From positions 124,001 to 188,000 of the forward strand of contig JAKFFF010000101.1 in NCBI GenBank assembly GCA_036677145.1: DNA of 64,000 nt, in the 5' to 3' direction. A model generated the notes under the pieces. It was given only the letters and a program-made list of their open reading frames with translations. It did not search any database and was not told the origin of the DNA. Position 1 is the first letter of the stretch; every line of letters starts with the position of its first letter. Source of the stretch: CADEED01 sp036677145 (GTDB lineage: Bacteria > Pseudomonadota > Gammaproteobacteria > Steroidobacterales > Steroidobacteraceae). Shown here in pieces: positions 9,119 through 16,447 of the stretch. The position numbers and the translations under genes are program-made.

Positions 9119-9133
9119 CGAGGCGGTGCCGGC

Positions 9134-10402
9134 CTACTTCAGATAGTCGACGACGAGCTGCGTCATCGCGCGTGACGCGATCGGCAGCGCGGCTTCGTCG
9201 ACATAGAACAGCGGTGAGTGGTTGGAGGGTGCGCCGGCCGCGCTCGTACCCTTGGGCGTCACGCCGACCATGAAGAAGAAGCTCGGCACCCGCTGCGCGT
9301 AGTACGCGAAATCCTCGGCCCCGGTGATGAGCGGGATGACTTGGACGTTTTCCGTGCCGGCGATTTTCCGCAGGGTCGGCAGCACGCGCGCGGTGAGCCC
9401 GGGATTGTTGTAGGTCACCGGGTTGCTGTACGCGTCGAGTTCGAATGTCGCCGCCGCGCCGTTCGCCGCCGCCGTGTTTTCGACGATGCGCCTCATCGCC
9501 GCGGAAATCTGCTCGAGTTGCTTCGTTTCGAAGGTGCGGATCGTGCCGATCATCTCGACGTTGTCGGGAATGATGTTGTTGCGCACGCCGCCCTTGATCG
9601 CGCCTACCGACACCACGGCCGGATTCGCGGTGATATCCATCTGCCGGCTCACGATGGTCTGCAGCGCGTTGACGATTTGCGCCGCGGTGACGATCGGATC
9701 GATGCCATGCCAGGGCCTCGAACCATGGGTTTGTTTTCCGGTAACCACCACCTTCCAGGCCTGCGATGCGGCCATGAATGGCCCTTCGCGATAACCGATG
9801 GTCCCGGTGTTGAGCGATGCCTGCGCATGCCAGCCGAGGGTGATCTCCGGCTTGTGCTTGTCGAAGATTCCTTCCTTCAGCATGAGCGACGCGCCGCCGG
9901 TTTCGCCGGGAGGGGCGCCTTCCTCGGCGGGCTGGAACACGAACAGCACGTTGCCGCGCAATTTGCCCTTCATCGCGGTCAACGTCTCGGCCACACCCAT
10001 GAGCACGGCCGTGTGCGCATCGTGTCCGCAGGCGTGCATGACGCCGACTTCCTCGCCACGGTAGTTAGCTTTCGCCACCGAGCGGAACGGCACGTTGGTG
10101 CGTTCGGTGACGGGCAGCGCATCCATGTCGGCGCGCAACGCGATCGTCGGCCCGGGTCTACCCGTGCGCAGCAGGCCCACCACGCCGGTGTGCGCGATGC
10201 CGGTCTGCACCTCGAGCGAAAGGCCGCGCAAATGATCGGCAACGATCTTCGCGGTGCGTTCCTCGCGGTTGGACAGCTCCGGATGCTGGTGAAAGTCGCG
10301 CCGCCACGCGATCACCTTCGCATCGACGTCAGCGGCGGAGGCCGCGAAAGGCACGAGCGCAAGCAGCGCAAGTAGCGAGGTCTTGTAGGCGCTTTTCGAC
10401 AT
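9134..10402 (-). CDS. M20-family amidohydrolase/metallopeptidase, exported
   Basis: 422 residues. A Sec signal peptide (about 1-23, ending AASA) directs it to the periplasm. The M20D amidohydrolase core follows: DFHQHPELS, RADMDALPV (about 90-98), HACGHDAHTA (123-132) and the PAEEG motif (158-162) that supplies the catalytic glutamate and metal ligands, then the lid domain and a C-terminal GAEDFAYYAQRVP motif. Relatives remove acyl or aminoacyl groups from amino acids (hippurate, N-acyl or indole-acetyl conjugates). The exact substrate is unknown. It diverges from the glycosyltransferase gene. Confidence 0.9.
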   Translation of the reverse strand: MSKSAYKTSLLALLALVPFAASAADVDAKVIAWRRDFHQHPELSNREERTAKIVADHLRGLSLEVQTGIAHTGVVGLLRTGRPGPTIALRADMDALPVTERTNVPFRSVAKANYRGEEVGVMHACGHDAHTAVLMGVAETLTAMKGKLRGNVLFVFQPAEEGAPPGETGGASLMLKEGIFDKHKPEITLGWHAQASLNTGTIGYREGPFMAASQAWKVVVTGKQTHGSRPWHGIDPIVTAAQIVNALQTIVSRQMDITANPAVVSVGAIKGGVRNNIIPDNVEMIGTIRTFETKQLEQISAAMRRIVENTAAANGAAATFELDAYSNPVTYNNPGLTARVLPTLRKIAGTENVQVIPLITGAEDFAYYAQRVPSFFFMVGVTPKGTSAAGAPSNHSPLFYVDEAALPIASRAMTQLVVDYLK

Positions 10403-10477
10403 AGGGAACCGAGTCTGCGCTGACTAGTCGCATCGATGCAACGAGGCGATACTGGCTACGCGAGATGGAACTCACTC

Positions 10478-11626
10478 ATGCACGTCGTTGACGCCACTCT
10501 TCTTTACTCACCCACCAGCGGCGGCGTGAAGCGCTACCTGCTCGCCAAGCACGAGTGGATCCATGCGCACACCAACTGGCGCCACAGCATCGTCGTGCCG
10601 GGTGAAGTCGATCATCATGCGCCGGGCGGCATATCCACGGTCGCGGGCTGGCCAGTACCGGGCACGTTCAACTATCGCCTGCCACTCAATCCCCTTCACT
10701 GGGCGCATGCGATCGACCGGCTGGAACCCGATCTCATCGAGATCGGTGATGCCTTCCATCCCGCATGGGCCGCGGCAAGTGTCGCGCGCCGGCGCGGAAT
10801 ACCGCTCATCGCGTTTTATCACTCGAACATTCCGCTGCTCGCCGGTCGCCGGCTCGGAACGGCCGTGCGGAAACTCTTCGAGTGGTACGTGCCGCTCACC
10901 TACGAACGTTGCGAACAGGTGTTTGCCCCGAGCCGCTACATGGTCGAGTACCTGCACAGCATCGGGATCCCGCACGCGAGCGTGCAGCCGCTGGGCGTCG
11001 ATCTCGACACGTTTTCTCCCGAACGGGGTGGCCGGGATCTGCGCACGGAGCTGGGACTCCCGCGCGATACGCGGCTGTTGATGTTCGCGGGACGATTCTC
11101 GAAGGAAAAAAACATACCGGTTCTCATCGAGGCATTCCGCAAACTCGGCGCGCCCTATCACCTGCTGATGGTCGGCGGCGAGCAACACGGCCGCGACGGC
11201 AACGTCACGCGCCTGCCCTATTGTCGCGACAACCGCGAACTCGCGGACATGATCACTTCCGCCGACGCATTCGTGCACGCGGGCACCCACGAGACCTTCG
11301 GATTGGTGCTGCTCGAGGCGATGGCCTGCGGACGCGCCGTGGTGGGGATGCGCGCCGGTGCGATCCCGGAACTGGTCGACGAGAGCGCGGGCATTCTCGC
11401 CGAGCCGCATGACGACCCGGCGGTCTGCGCCACGAACCTGGCGGCCGCGATCACGGAATTGTACGAACGGGATCTCGCGGCGTTCGGCGCCGCCGCCCGC
11501 CGGCACGTGATGACTAACTACAGTTGGACGCGCACGTTGCAGGGGCTCATGGCGAGCTACCAGGCGGCGGTCAGCGTGAAGGGATTGCCGTCGCTCGGCG
11601 GCGGCTTGGCCGGTGTCGAACGTTGA
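10478..11626 (+). CDS. glycosyltransferase, GT4 family
   Basis: 382 residues from the ATG at 10478 (MHVVDATLLYSP); an in-frame start 42 bases upstream is possible but adds residues unlike the family. GT-B fold: an N-terminal acceptor domain with the GGVKRYL glycine loop, then FAGRFSKEKNIPVLIEAF and HAGTHETFGLVLLEAMACGRAVVG, where the ETFGLVLLE stretch is the E-x7-E nucleotide-sugar motif of GT4 enzymes. There is no signal peptide, so it acts in the cytoplasm, probably on an envelope lipid or polysaccharide. No other polysaccharide genes are adjacent. The Shine-Dalgarno sequence is weak. Confidence 0.88.
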   Translation: MHVVDATLLYSPTSGGVKRYLLAKHEWIHAHTNWRHSIVVPGEVDHHAPGGISTVAGWPVPGTFNYRLPLNPLHWAHAIDRLEPDLIEIGDAFHPAWAAASVARRRGIPLIAFYHSNIPLLAGRRLGTAVRKLFEWYVPLTYERCEQVFAPSRYMVEYLHSIGIPHASVQPLGVDLDTFSPERGGRDLRTELGLPRDTRLLMFAGRFSKEKNIPVLIEAFRKLGAPYHLLMVGGEQHGRDGNVTRLPYCRDNRELADMITSADAFVHAGTHETFGLVLLEAMACGRAVVGMRAGAIPELVDESAGILAEPHDDPAVCATNLAAAITELYERDLAAFGAAARRHVMTNYSWTRTLQGLMASYQAAVSVKGLPSLGGGLAGVER

Positions 11627-11648
11627 AAAGATGACGGATCCATTCAAC

Positions 11649-11676
11649 GACGATAATTATCGTCAATAAATCTGTC
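11649..11676. repeat. palindrome plus TGTCCCC tail, REP-like
   Basis: A perfect 16-base palindrome, GACGATAATTATCGTC (11649-11664), is followed by AATAAATCTGTCCCC. It fills the 56-base gap between two convergent genes. The AAATCTGTCCCC tail resembles ends of REP-type palindromic elements that I recall from other proteobacteria; that identification is from memory. It could also act as a transcription end for either gene. Confidence 0.5.
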
Positions 11677-11682
11677 CCCGGC

Positions 11683-12264
11683 TCACATCCAGCCGGACCA
11701 CTTGTGCAGATATTCCTGCGCCCAGCGCGTGCCATCGAGCCCGGCGCCCATGCGCATCTGGTCCACGTAACTGGTGAAGGTCTGCTGCAGCGCCTCGGCT
11801 CCGCCGAAACGCCGTTCGAATTCCGCGATGGTTTCCGGCGGACCGCCGAGCACCGAATAACGCAATTTCGTATCGACGATCAGCATCACATCCGAGTTCG
11901 ATGCGAGCAGGCAGGTCGGATTCGACACCAGCCGAACGCGCAGCCAGCGGCACAGGTCCGTGTCGAGTTTGCCCGTGTGCCGGAAGTGCGGCTTCGGCGC
12001 GGAGAGATTCGCGATGAAGAACTCTCCGGTGCACACGCTGTTCATGAAACCGATGAGACGCGCGGACTCGTTGAATGCATCGTCGCCGTCGGCCGGATGA
12101 ATGCCTTCGGGAAATGCGCGCGCGTCGAGCGGCGCCTTCGGCCACCATACTTCGAAACGCGGCTTCTTCGGCATGGGCGCGAAACGCTTGCCCGCGAGCG
12201 CGTCGAAACGTTGTTGTACCGCCGTGCGTTCGGGCGGCGTCAGATCGCGCAGCGCCACGTTCAT
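11683..12264 (-). CDS. conserved protein of unknown function in COG0523 operon
   Basis: 193 residues, soluble, without a signal peptide or membrane segment. The ATG (complement 12262-12264) overlaps the TGA of the WD40 gene by ATGA, so translation is coupled. I do not recognise the family. Visible features are an N-terminal helix (LTPPERTAVQQRFDAL), a basic/proline patch (KRFAPMPKKPRFEVWWPKAP) and a C-terminal helical half ending in WAQEYLHKWSGWM. Being third in an operon behind a COG0523 metal GTPase and a WD40 protein, it is a candidate client or partner of the GTPase. Confidence 0.7.
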   Translation of the reverse strand: MNVALRDLTPPERTAVQQRFDALAGKRFAPMPKKPRFEVWWPKAPLDARAFPEGIHPADGDDAFNESARLIGFMNSVCTGEFFIANLSAPKPHFRHTGKLDTDLCRWLRVRLVSNPTCLLASNSDVMLIVDTKLRYSVLGGPPETIAEFERRFGGAEALQQTFTSYVDQMRMGAGLDGTRWAQEYLHKWSGWM

Positions 12265-13301
12265 CGCGCCACCAGCTCGTAAACGGTGAGGCGTCCCTTT
12301 CTGTCGCCGGCAAGCAGCCGCTTGCCATCCGGCGACCAGCGCACCGCGCTGACTTCCGCGTCGAGCAGCTGCGCGTCGATGGGTTGCGTGGTCTTGCCGG
12401 GGCGCCACAGCGAGAGCCGCCAATCGCGACCGCCGGTGACGAAGTGTTCGCCGCCGGGTTGCCAGGCGAAGCTGTCGACGCGTTCGGTATGGCCCGACAG
12501 CACGATGGGCCGCGAGCCTTCGGGGCCGCGCCCACTGAAGTCCCACAGCACCACTTCGTTGCCGGCGCATGAGGCGAGATAGCGACTGTTGTCGCTCCAG
12601 CTCACCAGGTCGAGTTTTCCGTCGTATCCGCGCATCTGTGAATCTTTACCGGTCGAGCGATTCCAGAAATGCAGCGAGCCATCGGCCATGCCGCTGGCGA
12701 GGAACCGTCCATTGCCGCTGAAGTTTACCGTGAGACACGCGGCCGGCCATTTGTAGCGCCGGGTTTCGTAGCGAGATTTGTCGATTCGGTACACGGCGAT
12801 TTCGCCGTTAAGGGCAACACCTAGATCGTTTCCGGGACGGTCGAACGCAAGTGCGACCGCCGCCGTCGCGTTCGGCGCGAAAGCATGCACTTTGTCACCC
12901 GCGGGAGACCAGAGCGTCACGGATTTCCCCGCACCACTCGCGAGCAATTCGCCGCTCGGAGAAAACGCCAGCGCCTGCGTCGGCGTCGGCGCAGGCTTGA
13001 AACGCCGCAGAAGTTTGCCGGAGGACATGTCCCACAACGCGATGGCGCTGTCCTGGCCGGATGTGGCGCACAAGCTCGTGCGCGGCTGCCACGCGATCGC
13101 CAGCGTGCCCAGCATGTGCTCGCCGATCGGCTCCACCGTGAACGAGTCGCCGGCGAAACGGCCGACCGCAACCTTGCCCTCGCCACCCGCGATCGCGATC
13201 GTCGCGTTGTCCGGACCCCAGGCGACATCGGCGATGTAATCGTCGAGCTCCGCGGTGGCGCGCGGCTCCAGCGCGAACGACAAAGACTGTTTTACGGCCA
13301 T
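12261..13301 (-). CDS. WD40 repeat beta-propeller protein
   Basis: 346 residues from the ATG at complement 13299-13301 (MAVKQSLSF). It contains about seven WD40-type blades with the usual pattern (for example WSPDGKRLLAGDRKGRLTVYE, WQPGGEHFVTGGRDWRLSLW, FSPSGELLASGAGKSVTLW), which together would close a seven-bladed propeller. No signal peptide is seen, so it is a cytoplasmic scaffold. It starts 13 bases after the COG0523 GTPase gene ends and overlaps the next gene by four bases, making a tight operon. No enzymatic motif is present; the role is presumably binding a partner protein. Confidence 0.85.
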   Translation of the reverse strand: MAVKQSLSFALEPRATAELDDYIADVAWGPDNATIAIAGGEGKVAVGRFAGDSFTVEPIGEHMLGTLAIAWQPRTSLCATSGQDSAIALWDMSSGKLLRRFKPAPTPTQALAFSPSGELLASGAGKSVTLWSPAGDKVHAFAPNATAAVALAFDRPGNDLGVALNGEIAVYRIDKSRYETRRYKWPAACLTVNFSGNGRFLASGMADGSLHFWNRSTGKDSQMRGYDGKLDLVSWSDNSRYLASCAGNEVVLWDFSGRGPEGSRPIVLSGHTERVDSFAWQPGGEHFVTGGRDWRLSLWRPGKTTQPIDAQLLDAEVSAVRWSPDGKRLLAGDRKGRLTVYELVAR

Positions 13302-13314
13302 TGCTTGTTCTTTT

Positions 13315-14751
13315 TCAGTTCTTCGCGACCGCGGATTCGAATCCGGCCTCGAACTCGGCGCGATCGAGGCCGCGGCCGATGAACACCAGGCGGTTCTCAC
13401 GCGGCGCATTGCCCCAGGGACGCTCCGGCTGCGCATCGAACATCATGTGCACGCCGTGGAATACCTGGCGGCGATCCTCGCCCTTGACGTTCAGCACGCC
13501 CTTCATGCGGAAGATGTCCTGGCCGCGCGACTTGAGTAGATAGTCGAGCCACTGGTTGAGCCTGGCCGGATCGAGCGGCCGCGGATCGCTGATGCCGATC
13601 GAGCTGATGTCGTCGTCGTGATGATGCGAGGCGAAGCGCCGCTCGGCGACCGGACGCTGGCCCGCGAGATGCAGGCCGAATTCGAGCGGATGATGCTCGA
13701 AGAACAACGCGTATGCGCCGGGCTTGCGGATGCTCAGCGCGAAGTCCGCGCCGGCGTGCGAGATGTCGATGGCGTAATGGCCGGGACCTTCCAGCGTGCC
13801 GTGGCAGTTCACGACGGTGGCGGGCTCGGCGAACGCGCGCACGGCCGGCTCGATCGCCGCCTGCAGCTCTTCAGGAGTCGCGGCGGGCAGCGGCACGACG
13901 ACGACCTCGAGGTCCTCGTGAGTGTGGTCGCCGTGTTCGTGTTCGTGAACATGGTCATGCTCATGTTCATGGTGATGATCGTGACCGCACCCGTGCCCCG
14001 CGTGATCATGGGCATGTTCGTCGTGTTGGCCGCCGGCCCGCAGCAGATAGTCACCCTCGGTGAGCTGGTACACACCGCCCCACTCGAAGGGATACTCCGG
14101 CTCGAGGAACGAATCGTCGACACTCAGCGCGCGCTGCAGGTCGAACGCGCCCACATTGAGCACCTTGTCGATCGAGACATCCGCGTTCTGCGTGCGGAAG
14201 ATCTTCGCCGTGCCGTTGATGCCGCGTATGCGCCGCTCGATGCGCTCGAGCGCCGCCGGCTCCACGAGATCCACCTTGTTCAGCAACACGACGTCTGCGA
14301 ACGCCACCTGCTCGGCCGGCTCGTTGAGCTCGTCGACGTGTTTCTCGAAATATTTCGCATCCACCATCGTGACGATGGCATCGAGCGAGAACTGGTTCTT
14401 GAGCTCGTCGTCGAGGAAAAACGTCTGCGCGACCGGGCCGGGATCGGCCATGCCGGTGGTCTCGATGATGATGTAGTCGAAGCGGTCGCGGCGCTTCATG
14501 AGCTGGCCGAGGATGCGGATCAGGTCGCCGCGCACCGTGCAGCAGATGCAGCCGTTGTTGGTTTCGAAGAGTTCCTCTTCCGCGCCGATGACGAGCTCGC
14601 TGTCGACGCCGACTTCGCCGAATTCATTCTCGATGACCGCGATGCGCTTGCCGTGTTTCTCGGTGAGGATGCGGTTCAGGAGCGTGGTTTTTCCCGAGCC
14701 AAGGAAGCCCGTGAGTACCGTGACCGGTACGCGTGATGGAGTGACTGACAT
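13315..14751 (-). CDS. COG0523 (CobW/ZNG1-type) GTP-dependent metal chaperone
   Basis: 478 residues. G3E GTPase with Walker A GFLGSGKTT (15-23), the metal-binding CxCC motif (C68, C70, C71 in GCICC), ETTGMADP switch region and NKVD guanine specificity motif. A histidine-rich linker (about residues 240-280, with runs such as HEHEHDHVHEHEH) follows, then the CobW C-terminal domain. The family delivers metals, mostly zinc, to client proteins, usually under limitation; the metal is not proven here. No Shine-Dalgarno sequence precedes the ATG, but TATAAT lies 8 bases upstream, so the mRNA may be (nearly) leaderless. First gene of a three-gene operon with a WD40 protein. I see no Zur-like box. Confidence 0.9.
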   Translation of the reverse strand: MSVTPSRVPVTVLTGFLGSGKTTLLNRILTEKHGKRIAVIENEFGEVGVDSELVIGAEEELFETNNGCICCTVRGDLIRILGQLMKRRDRFDYIIIETTGMADPGPVAQTFFLDDELKNQFSLDAIVTMVDAKYFEKHVDELNEPAEQVAFADVVLLNKVDLVEPAALERIERRIRGINGTAKIFRTQNADVSIDKVLNVGAFDLQRALSVDDSFLEPEYPFEWGGVYQLTEGDYLLRAGGQHDEHAHDHAGHGCGHDHHHEHEHDHVHEHEHGDHTHEDLEVVVVPLPAATPEELQAAIEPAVRAFAEPATVVNCHGTLEGPGHYAIDISHAGADFALSIRKPGAYALFFEHHPLEFGLHLAGQRPVAERRFASHHHDDDISSIGISDPRPLDPARLNQWLDYLLKSRGQDIFRMKGVLNVKGEDRRQVFHGVHMMFDAQPERPWGNAPRENRLVFIGRGLDRAEFEAGFESAVAKN

Positions 14752-14759
14752 GGGGCGGG

Positions 14760-14765
14760 ATTATA
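14760..14765 (-). promoter_or_regulatory. -10 box of COG0523 operon
   Basis: The minus strand reads TATAAT here, a perfect -10 hexamer, ending 8 bases before the ATG. Transcription would start about 2 bases before the start codon. No good -35 hexamer is seen 16-18 bases upstream. Confidence 0.5.
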
Positions 14766-14884
14766 GACGGGCGGCCTCGGCGCAGGTTCGCTGCTGGCCG
14801 GGTCACGACCGGGATTCGAACCAGTTCGCGACTTCCGCATTCACCTCGGAATCGAACTTGCGCCGCGAGTGATCGCCCACCGGA

Positions 14885-16306
14885 TCAGCCAGCCCGGTAC
14901 ACCCAATCGAGCAGCGCATCGTGCGCACCCGTACCGCGCGCCGCGAACGGGTGATTGATGATGGCCACGACCACATAACGCTTGCCGCTGGCGGCCAGCA
15001 CGTAGCCCGCGACCGCGCGCGTATCCTCGAGCAGACCCGTCTTCATGTGCGCCGAACCCACCGGCACATTGCGGCGCTGCATGGTTCCATCGACCCCGGC
15101 GATCGGCAGCGAGGCCATCAGCTCGGGCATCCACTGGCTGCCCCAGGCATCGGTCAGCACGTTCCCGAGCGAACGCGCGGAAATACGCTCGACGCGCGAC
15201 AGGCCGCAGCCATTCTCGAGCACGAGCTCCGGCGCATCGATACCGCGCGCCGCGAGCAGTCCGCGCACCGCGGCCGCGCCGCGCGCCATGTTGCCGGGCT
15301 CGCCGCCCGCCGCGCCCATGGTCAGGAACAGCTGCTGCGTCATCACGTTGTTCGAGTACTTGTTGATGTCGCGGATCAGCAGCGCAAGCGGCGGTGAATC
15401 CTGCACGGCGATCACCCGCGCCGTGGCCGGCACCGCGCCCTCGCGCACCTTGCCCGTCCAGACGCCGCCCTCCCGCTGCCACAACGCCCGGAACACCGCG
15501 CCGAAGTAGTTAGTGTGATCGAGCGCGCCGAGATAGATGGCGCGTTCGCCGCATTCGAGCGGAAAGGTCCCCGCGATGCGGATGTTCATCGGGTCCGAGA
15601 TGTCGGCGCGCAGCCGGCCGCGCCAGTCGCCGCACGGCCCCGCGACGCCGGGCACGGTCTGCGGCACGCGTATACCCGCGACCTCGGGCACGACCATCAC
15701 ACGCGCGACTTTCGCCGCGGTGTCCGGCACCAGCGTCAGCGCGATCGATTTGAAATTGACCAGCAGCGCGTCGGGCCCGACGTTGTAGGCGCGGCCTTCC
15801 TCGCCGTCGAATTGCGCCGGATCGTGTTGCTGCGGCTCGAACAGCGTCTTGTCGAGCACGATGTCGCCGTGGATCTCGCGGATGCCCATGCCACGCACGC
15901 GGTTCGCGAGCAGCCACAGATTCTCGATGACGAGCTTGGGGTCGCCGCCACCACGGATGTACAACTCGCCGCGCAACTTGCCGGCGCTCACGGGACCGTC
16001 GGCCAGCACCTCCGTGCGGAATGCGAACGCGGGGCCCAGCAGGTGCAACGCCGAATACGTGGTGACGAGTTTCATCGTGCTCGCCGGATTCATGGGCTTC
16101 GCGGCGTTCGCCGTCCAGCGCAAGGCGCCGCCGTCGACCGGCACGACCACCACGGCGGCCGCGTCGGTGGGGATGCGCACGGCCGCGAGGCGCGCGAGAT
16201 AAGCGGCGGGCGTCGGCGCCACCACGGGGTCCGCGGCCCGGCCTGGCAGGCAAAGCAGCCACAGGCAGGCGCTGATGAAGACATATCGCGATTTCATCGC
16301 ACTCAT
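14885..16306 (-). CDS. dacB: D-alanyl-D-alanine carboxypeptidase/endopeptidase (PBP4)
   Basis: 473 residues. An N-terminal signal peptide (about 1-24, ending PGRA) is followed by a class C penicillin-binding protein fold: the active-site SxxK is STMK (76-79), the SxN motif is SNN in YSNNVMTQQ, and KTG lies in AHMKTGLLED. A domain inserted between SxxK and SxN is present, as in E. coli DacB. It trims peptide stems and cuts cross-links of peptidoglycan in the periplasm. Two nearby ATGs exist (the second three codons in); either keeps the signal peptide. It is divergent from the GH3 gene. Confidence 0.92.
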   Translation of the reverse strand: MSAMKSRYVFISACLWLLCLPGRAADPVVAPTPAAYLARLAAVRIPTDAAAVVVVPVDGGALRWTANAAKPMNPASTMKLVTTYSALHLLGPAFAFRTEVLADGPVSAGKLRGELYIRGGGDPKLVIENLWLLANRVRGMGIREIHGDIVLDKTLFEPQQHDPAQFDGEEGRAYNVGPDALLVNFKSIALTLVPDTAAKVARVMVVPEVAGIRVPQTVPGVAGPCGDWRGRLRADISDPMNIRIAGTFPLECGERAIYLGALDHTNYFGAVFRALWQREGGVWTGKVREGAVPATARVIAVQDSPPLALLIRDINKYSNNVMTQQLFLTMGAAGGEPGNMARGAAAVRGLLAARGIDAPELVLENGCGLSRVERISARSLGNVLTDAWGSQWMPELMASLPIAGVDGTMQRRNVPVGSAHMKTGLLEDTRAVAGYVLAASGKRYVVVAIINHPFAARGTGAHDALLDWVYRAG

Positions 16307-16447
16307 TTACAGCGCTGCGCCGCTCGCGGCAACCGCTCGTAACGGAGGCCGGGCGCGATCCGCGTCTGTGGCATGCACCCGGCAAACCTTCATTCCGCGG
16401 GTTTGTTTGGGGTAGATTGCGCAACACCGTAACGGGGGGAATCGCAC

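Noticed and set aside
14801..14830. GGTTCGAATCC-like T-arm on the minus strand
   Set aside because: No matching acceptor, D or anticodon arms surround it, so it is not a tRNA gene.
14803..14919. 38-residue minus-strand frame ending in EVNAEVANWFESRS after dacB
   Set aside because: The tail looks protein-like, but dacB is complete in another frame, no SD is seen and no family fits; a frameshifted dacB end is unlikely because LLDWVYRAG is a normal PBP4 end.
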